Below are positions 17,768 through 27,144 of a stretch of DNA of 64,000 nucleotides, in pieces. The stretch covers positions 124,001 to 188,000 of the forward strand of contig VGXS01000001.1 in NCBI GenBank assembly GCA_016873225.1, in the 5' to 3' direction. The stretch's first letter is position 1. Each line of letters opens with the position of its first letter. A model generated the notes under the pieces. The model did not search any database. It saw only the letters and a program-made list of their open reading frames with translations, and had not been told where the DNA came from. This DNA is from Planctomycetota bacterium (lineage in GTDB: Bacteria; Planctomycetota; Planctomycetia; Gemmatales; Gemmataceae). The position numbers were made by a program, and so were the translations under genes.

Positions 17768-20115
17768 GTTGGGTGCGGGGCCTGCTCGCGGTCGCTCTTG
17801 TCGGCCTTGGACTGTCCGCACGGGCCAGTCAGGCCGATACAGCGGTCCTGGCCTTGCTGTCGCGCCATTGCCAACAGTGCCATGGCCCGGCCAAGCAGGA
17901 AGGCGGCCTGCGGATCGACACCCTTTCCCGTGACCTGGCGGACATGGCCGCGGCCGAACGATGGGGTGAAATCCTGCTTCGGCTGAACTCGGGTGAAATG
18001 CCCCCCAAGGGGCAACCGGCCCTCACGGCGGCCGACCTCGGAACTCTTTCCGAAGGCATATCGCGGCTGATTGACGCCGGCAGTGCCAAGCGCATGGCCA
18101 AACGGGGGCCTGTCGCCCACTACCGCCTCAGCAAGGAGGAATACGCGCACACAGTGCTCGACCTGCTGGGCGTTTATTTCGACCCGTCGATGCCGGGCGC
18201 CCTCAACGATGATCCGAAGTGGCATGGATTCGACAGGATCGGTTCGGTGCTGACCCTGTCGCCCTCGCATGTGGAGCGCTACCTGAAGGCCGCTGAAACC
18301 GTGCTGGCCCGCGCCTTTCCGGAAAAGCCCGTTCCCTCCAAGCTGACAAGGCAGGAATCGAAGGCGCCCGAAAGGTGGCTCATGTATCCCGGTTTGCTGC
18401 ACGGCGGATTCCGGGCCGCGGAGTCGGGGCTTTACCGCATCAGGGTCAAGGCGAGCGGCCTCCCGTCCTTCAAGGGGCGCCCTCCCCGTTTGGCGATCTG
18501 GAATTCAGGACTCAAGCGAACCGAGGATGGAATCGACCTGGTCGCGCCGGAGGAAAACCCGGGCGTGGTTGAGTTCCAGGTGATGCTGCCGCAGGGGAAC
18601 TTCCAATTGGTGAATGAGACCCCCGGCAAGCTCGATGATGGTCCCACGCCGTCGCTGACGCCACGGATCATCACGCGGGTGAAGGACTACAAGCCGCCTC
18701 CCACCGGTTACAAGCTTTTCCTGGAGGATGGCCGGCCGATTCTGCCGCTCCTGCTGGTGGACTGGATCGAATGCGAAGGCCCCATCACCTCGGAAGCCGA
18801 ACAATCGAGGCGACTGGGGTTCTTCCCCGATTCGCTCAACAGCGCCGCGAGGGATTCCGGGCGATCCGGAAAGGAGGTGGCTGAGGCGCTGGCCAGGTTC
18901 ATCGGACAGGCTTGGCGTCGACCGGCCACCACCGAGGAGACAAGTCGCTACCTCAAGGTTTACGCCTCCGAAATCGCGGCGGGCGAGTCACCCCGAACCG
19001 CGTACATGGCGGCCCTGGCGGGCGTGCTGGCCTCGAAGAATTTTTGCTACATCGTCGAGGGATCTCCCGCCGCCAAGCGCGACACACTCGATGATTGGGA
19101 ACTCGCGTCGCGGCTTTCCTATTTCCTGTGGAGCTCGATGCCCGACGCTGAATTGTTTTCGGCGGCGGGGTCCGGAAAGTTGTCCAGGCCGGGGGAACTG
19201 GCCGGGCAATTCAAGCGCATGGCGAAGGATCCCAGGATTTCAAGGATGGTGGAATCCTTCCCAAGGCAGTGGCTTCAACTTCACCGCGTCGGCCAGTTTC
19301 CACCCGACCCGGGCCTTTATCCCGACTACGACAAATGGCTTGAAAGAAGCATGGTGCTGGAATCGCAGGCCTACTTTGGCGAGATTATGGCCCGCAACTT
19401 GCCGCTGGCGGAGTTCATCCATTCCGACTGGACCATGGCCAACGCGAGAATCGCCGGCCATTACCGCATTCCACCGCCCGGCGGAAAAGGATTCCAGAAG
19501 GTCAGGCTGGAATCCGGCAATCATCGCGGCGGCATCCTGACCCAAGCATCGGTCCTGTCGCTCACCTCCGATGGCACCCGGCACCGTCCGGTTCACCGGG
19601 GCGTCTGGGTCTCGGAGGCGATCTTCGGCCGGACACCGCCTCCGCCCCCGCCGAATGTCGAACCGCTCATGCCCACGCCTTCGGACAAGCCCAAGGCCAC
19701 CATCAGGCAGCAACTCAAGGCCCACTCGACCCATTCGGTGTGCGCCTCGTGCCACCAGAAGATCGATCCCCTGGGCTTCGCGTTCGACAATTTCGACGCG
19801 ATCGGCCGATGGAGGACCATGGAGGAGAGTCCCGGAGGCACGGGCGACAACCCGCCCGTGGATGCCTCGGGCGTATTGCCGGGAGGCAAGCCCTTCAGCG
19901 GCCCTGATGAGTTCAAGAAACTCCTGATGTCCGACATCGACCGATTCGCCGAGGCCTTTGTCGGCCAACTGGCGACCTACGCCACCCGTCGCGTCATGAC
20001 GATTGACGACGCGGCGGCCATCCGGGCCGTGGCCGCGTCATGCCGAACGAATGGATATCGCCTGGGTGACATCATGGTGGCGTTGGTGTCGTCCGAACTG
20101 TTCAGGAAAAGATGA
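17764..20115 (+). CDS. Planctomycete cytochrome-type protein with DUF1587/DUF1592/DUF1588/DUF1585
   Basis: A 783-residue secreted protein. The signal peptide (RGLLAVALVGLGLSARA) is followed by a cytochrome-c-like domain with CQQCH at about residue 39. DUF1587 (LSKEEYAHTVLDLLGVYF), DUF1592 (DDWELASRLSYFLWSSMPD), DUF1588 with a second heme-type motif CASCH (QKIDPLGFAFDNFDAIG), and a C-terminal DUF1585 (ASCRTNGYRLGDIMVALVSS) follow in the family order. The biochemical role of these very abundant planctomycete proteins is not established; the heme motifs suggest periplasmic electron transfer. It usually travels with a DUF1552 protein, as it does here. Confidence 0.93.
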   Translation: MSWVRGLLAVALVGLGLSARASQADTAVLALLSRHCQQCHGPAKQEGGLRIDTLSRDLADMAAAERWGEILLRLNSGEMPPKGQPALTAADLGTLSEGISRLIDAGSAKRMAKRGPVAHYRLSKEEYAHTVLDLLGVYFDPSMPGALNDDPKWHGFDRIGSVLTLSPSHVERYLKAAETVLARAFPEKPVPSKLTRQESKAPERWLMYPGLLHGGFRAAESGLYRIRVKASGLPSFKGRPPRLAIWNSGLKRTEDGIDLVAPEENPGVVEFQVMLPQGNFQLVNETPGKLDDGPTPSLTPRIITRVKDYKPPPTGYKLFLEDGRPILPLLLVDWIECEGPITSEAEQSRRLGFFPDSLNSAARDSGRSGKEVAEALARFIGQAWRRPATTEETSRYLKVYASEIAAGESPRTAYMAALAGVLASKNFCYIVEGSPAAKRDTLDDWELASRLSYFLWSSMPDAELFSAAGSGKLSRPGELAGQFKRMAKDPRISRMVESFPRQWLQLHRVGQFPPDPGLYPDYDKWLERSMVLESQAYFGEIMARNLPLAEFIHSDWTMANARIAGHYRIPPPGGKGFQKVRLESGNHRGGILTQASVLSLTSDGTRHRPVHRGVWVSEAIFGRTPPPPPPNVEPLMPTPSDKPKATIRQQLKAHSTHSVCASCHQKIDPLGFAFDNFDAIGRWRTMEESPGGTGDNPPVDASGVLPGGKPFSGPDEFKKLLMSDIDRFAEAFVGQLATYATRRVMTIDDAAAIRAVAASCRTNGYRLGDIMVALVSSELFRKR

Positions 20116-20260
20116 TGGACCTGACCTGACAGCATTGGAAATCGATGGGAAATCATGGCGTGTCGGTGGAAATCCGATGATCAGGCGATTCCCCGACCAT
20201 CGCGGGTAATCATGAGTCCAAGCTGGTTTTGATGGAATAATCCTCGGGAGGCACGGGATC

Positions 20261-21610
20261 ATGGCCAACGCGATCTTCCAATCATGGCTCCTCGACCGCC
20301 GGCACGCGCTCAGGGGCGCAGGGGTTTCGATGGCCCTTCCCCTGCTCGACTGCATGCGCCCGCTCATGGGCGCCGAAAAGGGATCCAGGCCCAGGCGCAG
20401 CGTGTTCATTTACCTTCCCAACGGGGTTAACACACAGGCCTACGAAATGACGACGGCCGGCGCGGACTACACGATGTCCAAGGCGCTCGCCCCGCTCGAG
20501 AAACACCGTTCGATCATCACCCCGATCAGTGGCATGCATCATCCGCACGGGCTGGGCAATCACCATGGCTGCTTCTCCATCTGGCTCACAGGCGGAAAAA
20601 TCGGCCAGTCGGAACGCAACACGATCTCCGTCGACCAGGTGATGGCGGGCCTGACCGCGCCCCAGACCCGATTCTCATCGTTGGAACTCAGCAACCAGGG
20701 ACATTCCCTTTCCGTGAACGCCGATGGCATCGCGCTGCCGGCGCAGGGGAACCCCGGCGTCGCCTTCAGGGATATGTTCGAGGACCCCAAGGACGGGATT
20801 GGCCGCCAGAGGCGCGGCCTGCACCGACGGTCCAGCATTCTGGACGCCGTTCTTGACGAGGCCAACGCGCTCGACCGCAAGCTCGGCTCGGAGGACAGGG
20901 GACGCCTCGACCAGTACCTCAACTCGGTCCGCGAGGTGGAAATCCGCACGCGGCGCGCCGACAAGTGGCTTGACACCCCCCGGCCCAAGGTTGATCCGGG
21001 CACACAGTCGAAGCTCAACCGCGACATCTCCCTCGACAAGCTGGGTGAATACCTTCGCACGATGTACGACATCATCGTCCTCGCCTTCCAGACGGACCTT
21101 ACCCGCGTGGTGACATTCAGCACCGGCAACGAGGGCACGGGGCCGGCCATCCCGGAGATCGGCATCCGCCAGGACAGGCATTCCCTCTCGCACCACAACG
21201 GGAATCCGAAGCTGATGCAGGACCTGCTGGACAGCGACTCCTTCAACATCAGGCAATTCTCCTACTTATTAGATCGCCTTTCGGAAACCAGGGATTCCGA
21301 CGGCCCGCTGATCGAGACGACCATGGCCATGTACGGCAGCGGCATGGCCTATGGCCACAGCCACGGGAACGCCAGCCTTCCGATCATCATCGCCGGAGGC
21401 ACGAAGCTCGGATTCCGGCACGGACACCACATCGACTTCAACCTGACCCGCGAGTTCAAGGGCTACGACAAGCATCCGGGCATTTATTTCAATCCCGTCA
21501 ACCCGGGCGCCCGCCTCAGCAACCTCCTGTTGGCGCTGGCCCGGAAGATGGATGTCCGCATCGACAGGTTCGCCGACAGCAACGGCCCCGTCCCGGGCTT
21601 GCTGGCCTAG
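20261..21610 (+). CDS. DUF1552 protein
   Basis: A 449-residue exported protein. The N-terminus (SWLLDRRHALRGAGVSMALPLLD) is a Tat-like signal in the form typical of DUF1552. The body has RSVFIYLPNGVN, the metal-site-like segment ISGMHHPHGLGNHH, and SHHNGNPK, resembling the alkaline-phosphatase-like DUF1501/DUF1552 superfamily. Function is unproven. It follows the DUF1592 protein by 145 bp on the same strand, the standard partner arrangement. Confidence 0.92.
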   Translation: MANAIFQSWLLDRRHALRGAGVSMALPLLDCMRPLMGAEKGSRPRRSVFIYLPNGVNTQAYEMTTAGADYTMSKALAPLEKHRSIITPISGMHHPHGLGNHHGCFSIWLTGGKIGQSERNTISVDQVMAGLTAPQTRFSSLELSNQGHSLSVNADGIALPAQGNPGVAFRDMFEDPKDGIGRQRRGLHRRSSILDAVLDEANALDRKLGSEDRGRLDQYLNSVREVEIRTRRADKWLDTPRPKVDPGTQSKLNRDISLDKLGEYLRTMYDIIVLAFQTDLTRVVTFSTGNEGTGPAIPEIGIRQDRHSLSHHNGNPKLMQDLLDSDSFNIRQFSYLLDRLSETRDSDGPLIETTMAMYGSGMAYGHSHGNASLPIIIAGGTKLGFRHGHHIDFNLTREFKGYDKHPGIYFNPVNPGARLSNLLLALARKMDVRIDRFADSNGPVPGLLA

Positions 21611-21792
21611 GGACGGGCTTGTCCAAGCGGATTAAAAGCCCGGTTTTCAAGCCAAACACGACACGGATTCCGGTGGCATGTTCCGGGCCGTCACTTCATC
21701 GGATGCCTGATGAAGAAATCCCACATAAGGTCGTTGGCGGAGATGTTCCTCGTGGACTTCCCCAACGACCTGAGCCGGGGATCCCGACCGGG

Positions 21793-22596
21793 CTAGGTAT
21801 GCCCGCCCCCCTCGATCATGACCAAGACTACTTCCGAGCCTTGCTTTCCCGAACCATAGGTTTTGCGGATCACCGAAGTGCCATCATTGACCTTGACCGG
21901 CAGTTTCACCAAGGCCGGTTCGCGCGAACATCCATTGGCGCCGACCCATGCCTGGATGGAGTGATCGACGGAATAAAAATCGGTTCCGGATGCCCCTTTT
22001 CCCTTGCCGCCCTTGAATGGGGCGTTTTCGTCATCGGTTCCATGGAAATGAATCACCGGAACAGGCCTGCTCGGCTTGCAGGTGGGCGTTCCCATCGGTC
22101 CGCTCACCGGAGCGATGGCGGCAATGCGGTCGGAAAGTTCCGAAGCCAGCCTGTACGACATGATCGCGCCATTGGACATGCCGGTGGCATAAACCCGCTT
22201 CGGGTCGATCCGGACATCCCTGGCGATGTCATCGAGCAACCGGCGGGTGAATTCGACATCATCAACCTTGTTGCTCATCGCGTAGCCGCAGCAATTGCCT
22301 CCATTGAATGTCAGCAGTTTTTCAAGCCTTCCACTCCCCGCCGGGTAGGCCACGATGAAACCGGCTTCATCTGACTTGGCGCTGAGTCCGCTGAACGCGA
22401 CCATGTTGTCGGGATTGGCTCCCCCACCATGGAAGGGCAGGATGAGTGGCGTCGGCTTGGCGGGATCGTATTGCCTCGGAACATGGACAAGGTAGGTTCG
22501 CTTCCATTCACCCACCGCCAGCGTTCGGACATGGTCGCCAGGCCCCAAGGGGACGGCGGCGCACGCGAGATGGAAGGAAACCATCAACCACATCAT
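21793..22596 (-). CDS. PHB-depolymerase/LpqC-type secreted esterase, shortened by an amber codon
   Basis: As encoded, 267 residues with a signal peptide (MMWLMVSFHLACAA). It is an alpha/beta hydrolase of the poly(3-hydroxybutyrate)-depolymerase/feruloyl-esterase family: oxyanion block ILPFHGGGANPDNM, nucleophile Ser in GMSNGAIMSYRLA, acid in VIHFHGTDDE, and His in IEGGGHT. The family continues GGGHTWPG, but here the next codon is TAG (21793-21795). Beyond it the same frame stays open to TGA at 21691-21693 and reads PGRDPRLRSLGKSTRN, then ISANDLMWDFFIRHPMK, which looks like the normal C-terminal helix. One base change (TGG to TAG) would explain it. The catalytic triad lies before the stop, so residual activity is possible. 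Confidence 0.85.
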   Translation of the reverse strand: MMWLMVSFHLACAAVPLGPGDHVRTLAVGEWKRTYLVHVPRQYDPAKPTPLILPFHGGGANPDNMVAFSGLSAKSDEAGFIVAYPAGSGRLEKLLTFNGGNCCGYAMSNKVDDVEFTRRLLDDIARDVRIDPKRVYATGMSNGAIMSYRLASELSDRIAAIAPVSGPMGTPTCKPSRPVPVIHFHGTDDENAPFKGGKGKGASGTDFYSVDHSIQAWVGANGCSREPALVKLPVKVNDGTSVIRKTYGSGKQGSEVVLVMIEGGGHT

Positions 22597-22776
22597 GCTC
22601 GATCTCCGAGGACTCGCCGATAGTCCATGGTACCCGTCGCCCGGCCAGCCGTTAACGATGGGTAATCGCCCCCGTGGTTCGCCAAGGCAAAAGAAACAGG
22701 AACTGGCGCTGCCGGAAGAACAGGTCGTTTTTTACCGGGATTTGTCGATACCATGACCTGATTGCGGGATTCGGCC

Positions 22777-23409
22777 ATGCTGTATTTCCTTGAACATGCG
22801 GCCATCGCCGTCGCGGCCGTTTCGGGAGTGCTCGCGGCGCGCGGCAAGCGGATCGACCTGTTTGGCGTGGCGGTCCTGGGACTCGTCACGGCACTGGGAG
22901 GAGGCACGATCCGCGATGTGGTCCTCGACCTTCGCCCGGTGTTTTGGGTGGGGGACCCGTGGTTTTTGCTGACGGCATTCACCTGCGCCATCGCCACCTT
23001 TCTCCTTGAGGGATTGCTGATCGGGGTACCACCGCTCGCCGGAAGCCTCCTCCAATGGGCGGATGCCGGAAGCCTGGCGCTGGTGACGATGATCGGCACG
23101 GAAAAGACGCTTGCCGCGGGCTTCTCTCCCGCCATCGCCGTCACCATGGGAGTGCTCACCGGAACCGCCGGCGGCATCATCCGCGACATGATGCTGGGCG
23201 AGATTCCGATGGTGTTCCGCCAGGAGATTTACCTGTACGCCACGGCATCACTGGCCGGATCGGTCTTGTACATCGTTCTGTCGGGACGGGTCTCCGCATC
23301 CACGGCGGCGCTTTCTTCCGTGGCCCTGGTGTTCGGCCTGAGGCTGGCCGCCATCTGGAACCGGTGGCGGTTGCCCAACCTGCGTTCCGGGGGCGGGCAC
23401 GACGGCTGA
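22777..23409 (+). CDS. TRIC-type cation channel / UPF0126 membrane protein
   Basis: A 210-residue inner-membrane protein of about seven hydrophobic segments, starting at ATG 22777 (MLYFLEHAAIAVAAVSG). It contains the internal duplication typical of the UPF0126/YadS family, with the paired motifs GGGTIRDVVLD (about residue 46) and GGIIRDMMLG (about 130). Members are prokaryotic relatives of trimeric intracellular cation channels and conduct monovalent cations. The short polar tail ends at GGGHDG. It is 123 bp upstream of the MFS carrier on the same strand. Confidence 0.9.
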   Translation: MLYFLEHAAIAVAAVSGVLAARGKRIDLFGVAVLGLVTALGGGTIRDVVLDLRPVFWVGDPWFLLTAFTCAIATFLLEGLLIGVPPLAGSLLQWADAGSLALVTMIGTEKTLAAGFSPAIAVTMGVLTGTAGGIIRDMMLGEIPMVFRQEIYLYATASLAGSVLYIVLSGRVSASTAALSSVALVFGLRLAAIWNRWRLPNLRSGGGHDG

Positions 23410-23531
23410 GCGGCCGGTGGAAGCGCCATCCCGCCGCCCTCGCTTGGATGCCGAGCGCCTTTGGATTACCCTGTCATGGGATTCGTCGTGGCATTCCGGC
23501 CCCTCACGCATCCTTTCACCGGACCGCCCGC

Positions 23532-24764
23532 ATGAAATCCAATGCCAACCAAGCCGCCTGGGTCTGGACCGTATGCGGGGTGCTGCTGCTGGCCAGCGCC
23601 CTCAACTACATGGACCGCCAAACCCTGTCGAACCTTTCGCCAAGGATCATCGAAGCCTTCGGCATCAACAAGGCCGAGTACGGGTTGCTCGAAGTGGTGT
23701 TCGGCCTCGCGTTTGCCGCGGGTTCCATCGCGTTCGGCATGTTGGCCGACCGCGTCAATATCCGCTGGCTTTATCCGGCCGTGCTCGTGGCATGGTCGGT
23801 GGTGGGATTCGCGACGGGACTGGTGCGCGGATACGGCGAGTTGCTGGCCTGCCGGTTGCTGCTGGGATTCTTCGAGGCGGGACACTGGCCATGCGCGCTC
23901 AAGACAACCCAGCGCCTGGTGCCGGCTGATCGCCGGACCCTGGGCAACAGCGTGCTCCAAAGCGGCACGGCCATCGGCGCGATCCTCACTCCCCTCATCA
24001 TCAAGCTGATGCTGACGGACGACAAGGAAAGCTGGCGGACTTCGTTCCTCTGGATTGGGGGAATAGGAATCGGCTGGGTTGGCATCTGGTTCGCGCTCAT
24101 TCGGGGCGACGAGTTGGCACCGGTCAAGGATTCCCATGATGATGGTCCACAGGTTTCATTCCTGGCCATGCTGCGATCGCGCGGGTTCGTCACCGTGGCC
24201 ATCATGGGCCTGGCGATCACGATCGCCTGGCAGCTTTTCCGGGCCTGGCTTCCGCTGTTCCTCAAGGAAGGGCGCGGATATTCCGAATCGGACATGCTCG
24301 ACTTCAATTTCGCCTATCACATCGCCACGGACGCCGGGTGCCTGACGGCCGGATTCGCCACGGCTTACCTGTTCCGAATCGGGTATTCCGCCACGATGGC
24401 GCGCAAGCTAACCACGGCGGCTTGCGCGGCGCTGGCGGGAATCGCCATCCTCATCCCGTGGATCCCCAGCGGACCGGCGCTTTTCGCCGCCATGCTGCTG
24501 GTGGGTGCCGGCCTGCTCGGGATTCACCCGTGCTTCTACGCTTTCAGCCAAGAGTTGTCGGCGCGCCACCAAGGCAAGGTGACGGGGATCATGAACCTGA
24601 TGATCTGGGTGATTTCATCACCCTTCCACTATCTCTTCGGGGCATTCATCGACCGGACAAAAAACTATGACCTGGCTTTCGCGCTGGCGGCGACACTGCC
24701 AATCATCGGGGCCCTTGTAATCTGCGCACTATGGCCGCGGGAGTCAACGCGCGCGCAAAACTAG
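23532..24764 (+). CDS. MFS transporter, anion:cation symporter (hexuronate-like) family
   Basis: From ATG 23532 the product has 410 residues with twelve predicted membrane helices. The ACS-family signature after helix 1 is present (ALNYMDRQTLSNLSPRI), as are AFGMLADRV between helices 2 and 3 and GFFEAGHWPCALKTTQRLVP in the helix 4-5 region. These features point to proton-coupled uptake of organic anions such as hexuronates. The frame is open upstream over the TRIC gene, but the earlier sequence has no membrane character, so the ATG after the Shine-Dalgarno-poor spacer is preferred. Confidence 0.88.
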   Translation: MKSNANQAAWVWTVCGVLLLASALNYMDRQTLSNLSPRIIEAFGINKAEYGLLEVVFGLAFAAGSIAFGMLADRVNIRWLYPAVLVAWSVVGFATGLVRGYGELLACRLLLGFFEAGHWPCALKTTQRLVPADRRTLGNSVLQSGTAIGAILTPLIIKLMLTDDKESWRTSFLWIGGIGIGWVGIWFALIRGDELAPVKDSHDDGPQVSFLAMLRSRGFVTVAIMGLAITIAWQLFRAWLPLFLKEGRGYSESDMLDFNFAYHIATDAGCLTAGFATAYLFRIGYSATMARKLTTAACAALAGIAILIPWIPSGPALFAAMLLVGAGLLGIHPCFYAFSQELSARHQGKVTGIMNLMIWVISSPFHYLFGAFIDRTKNYDLAFALAATLPIIGALVICALWPRESTRAQN

Positions 24765-24817
24765 ATCGGGCTTCAATTTGGTAAACCGCAAAAACGATCT
24801 TAATCCAGAAACAAAAT

Positions 24818-25066
24818 GAGCCCTAAGCGGAGCTGAAGGCGGAATGAGTGGGGTGCACTGAAAATCACCCGCTCACCGTGGTGCTTCGCACCTCCGTTCG
24901 GGGATCTATTCGATACAACAAATCGCACATTATTGTTTTATCAGAGTTACCAATCCAACTCATCTACTTGAAGTCTGCTCTAGTCCGTCACTTCGCTGGT
25001 GCTATTAAGCGCCTGGTGATTGAGCACGATTTCGCAGCTTGAAAGCCCCAGCGAAGTGAGGCGCGG
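24818..25066. repeat. Dispersed foldback repeat, copy 4 (degenerate)
   Basis: The 406-bp gap 24765-25170 contains a module-A hairpin (24818-24906: GAGCCC, GGAATGAGTGGGG, CACCCGCTCACC, CGTTCGGGG) and a shortened module B as an inverted pair (GTCACTTCGCTGG near 24987 and CCAGCGAAGTGAG ending near 25060). The motif TTGAAGT-CTGCTCTA occurs at 24968 and, with small changes, again at 25157-25173. No gene is present in the gap. Confidence 0.65.
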
Positions 25067-25170
25067 GTTGATTACGCCGGGAATCCCGACCTAAGCCTTG
25101 AAATCCACTTGAATATGGGAGCCAATCGAAGCGAACTCGCTTCAACAGCTTCATGTAGTTGAAGTGCGCT

Positions 25171-27081
25171 CTAATCCAGACCGGCGCGCTTGCGGGCGCG
25201 TTCCAGGAGGGTGGCCTGAAGTTCCGGGAAGTCGCGGAGCGCGCGGCGGAACGATTCCCTGCGCAGGATGAACAGGTCGCAATTCACCGAGGCGCGAACC
25301 GTCGCCGTCCGCGGCATGTCGAGCAGCAGGCCGACCTCGCCGAAACTGTTGCCCTCACCCAACCGGGCCACCGGATTCCCCTTGGGATCAAGGATCTCGA
25401 CCTCGCCGCGGCAGATGTAATACATTTCGGTGCCCATGTCTCCCTTGCGAATGACGATGTCGCCGGGAGCCACGGCGTTCGGCTCAAGCATGAGCGACAG
25501 GTTGTGCAGGAAGGTTTCCGGGGCGCCGGCAAGGTCGGGAACGCGCGCGAGCACCTCGCGGTTCACCACCTCGTGCCAGCGCCTGCCATCCTTCTCAAGC
25601 AGGTCGTACGCCTCGCTCGGCCCCCATGTGCCCGCCGGGTAGGTCGGCATCGATTCCGGCGCCGAGGCCTTCCAGAAGTCGAGGAACGGCTGCACGACAC
25701 GCCAGGCGGCTTCAACAAAGTCGGTTCTCGAGAACAGGGTGGCATCGCCCAGCATGGCGCTGTAAAGCAGCACCTCGTAACCGGTGGCCCTCGCGGCTTC
25801 GAACGATTCACTGTAGTCAAACCGCATGTCAACCTTCTGGAGCACGAGGTTGGGGCCGGGCTTCTTGGCCTGCACGCGGAATTCCACGGCCTGGTCGGGC
25901 TGGATGTGGAAAACAAGCTGGTTGTTGTCAATCAGCCGGGCCGAGGGCGTGTCCCGGAAAATCACCTGCGGCGCCTTCCTGAACTGCACCACGATCTCCG
26001 TGCCGCGCTTCCATAGCGCCTTGCCCGAGCGCAGGTAGATGGGAACCCCTTCCCAGCGCCAGTTGTCGATGTGCAGGCGCATCGCGGCGAAGGTTTCCGT
26101 GAGCGAGTTCGGATTCACCTGGGGCTCGGAGCGGTAGGCGATCGCCGGGCTGCCATCAGCCTTCCTGCCGGGCCCGTATTGGGCATGGACTCCGTACTCG
26201 GGAACCTCGTCATCGCGGATGACGCGGAGGGCCTGGACAAGCTTGCCTTTCTCATTGCGGATGGCGTCGGCGTCGAACGACGCTGGTGGTTCCATGCAAA
26301 GGTAGGAGAGCATCTGGAACATGTGGTTCTGGATCATGTCGCGGACGACGCCCGACTTGTCGTAGTAGCCGCCGCGGCCCTCGGCGCCGACCGTCTCGAG
26401 GACCGAGAACTGGATGTGGTCGATGTGGTTCTTGTTCCAAAGCGGCTCGAAGATGCCGTTGGCGAAACGGAAGGCGAGCAGGTTTTGGACGGTTTCCTTG
26501 CCCAGGTAATGGTCGATGCGGTAAATCTGCTTCTCGCGCCAACGGGAAAGCAGCTGCTGGCTCAGGTCCCTGGCGCTGGCCAGGTCGGTTCCGAACGGCT
26601 TTTCCACGATGATGCGCAACCAACCCGGCCTTTCCTTGAAGCCCGCCTCGTCCAACTGGGTGGAAACCAGGTTGAACAGTGTCGGTGAGATCGCGAAATA
26701 AACCAGCAGGTTGCCCTTGGTTCCGAATTTCTCGTCGAGTTCGCGGCAGCGGGCCAGAAGAGCCTTGAAATCGGCCGGTTCGCCAAAATTGCCCGGCATG
26801 TAATGGAGACGGCCCTTGAGCCAGTCCCACTTTTCCTTGTCAAATTCCTTCCTGGTGTTGAACTTGCGGATATCGGCATCCATCCGGTCGCGGAAGGAGG
26901 CGTCATCGAGCGGATCCATCGACATGCCGATGATCGCGAACTGTTCGGGAAGAAGGCCGTCGCAGGTGAGGTTGTAGAGGGCCGGGGTGAGCAGACGCTT
27001 GGAAAGGTCTCCCGAGGCCCCGAAAAGCAGCATGAGGCATGGTTCGGCGACGGGTGTTTCGGAAATGGCTGGAGATGGCAT
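25171..27081 (-). CDS. zwf: Glucose-6-phosphate dehydrogenase fused to a cyclic-nucleotide-binding domain
   Basis: A 636-residue fusion. Residues 1-510 are a complete glucose-6-phosphate dehydrogenase, which oxidises glucose 6-phosphate to 6-phosphogluconolactone with NADP+ as the entry to the pentose phosphate pathway: cofactor motif LFGASGDLSKRLL near residue 18, VEKPFGTDLA, and catalytic RIDHYLGKETVQN. Bacterial enzymes normally end near here (about 490-515 residues). Residues about 515-636 are a CNBD: EPNAVAPGDIVIRKGD, MYYICRGEVEI, and the phosphate-binding cassette FGEVGLLLDMPRTATVRA (580-597), which retains the glutamate and arginine used by CRP-type proteins to hold cAMP. The open frame is continuous with no internal stop. 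The gene lies 63 bp downstream of the outer-membrane barrel gene. Confidence 0.95.
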   Translation of the reverse strand: MPSPAISETPVAEPCLMLLFGASGDLSKRLLTPALYNLTCDGLLPEQFAIIGMSMDPLDDASFRDRMDADIRKFNTRKEFDKEKWDWLKGRLHYMPGNFGEPADFKALLARCRELDEKFGTKGNLLVYFAISPTLFNLVSTQLDEAGFKERPGWLRIIVEKPFGTDLASARDLSQQLLSRWREKQIYRIDHYLGKETVQNLLAFRFANGIFEPLWNKNHIDHIQFSVLETVGAEGRGGYYDKSGVVRDMIQNHMFQMLSYLCMEPPASFDADAIRNEKGKLVQALRVIRDDEVPEYGVHAQYGPGRKADGSPAIAYRSEPQVNPNSLTETFAAMRLHIDNWRWEGVPIYLRSGKALWKRGTEIVVQFRKAPQVIFRDTPSARLIDNNQLVFHIQPDQAVEFRVQAKKPGPNLVLQKVDMRFDYSESFEAARATGYEVLLYSAMLGDATLFSRTDFVEAAWRVVQPFLDFWKASAPESMPTYPAGTWGPSEAYDLLEKDGRRWHEVVNREVLARVPDLAGAPETFLHNLSLMLEPNAVAPGDIVIRKGDMGTEMYYICRGEVEILDPKGNPVARLGEGNSFGEVGLLLDMPRTATVRASVNCDLFILRRESFRRALRDFPELQATLLERARKRAGLD

Positions 27082-27144
27082 GGGAACCCCTTGCTTGGAG
27101 TGCGAAGCTGGGATTGTTTTAGTGAAACCGGCGCCGGCAGCAGG

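Noticed and set aside
21691-21795. TAG in the esterase as pyrrolysine
   Set aside because: Position is a conserved Trp, no Pyl-type context is visible, and a single TGG-to-TAG change explains it better.
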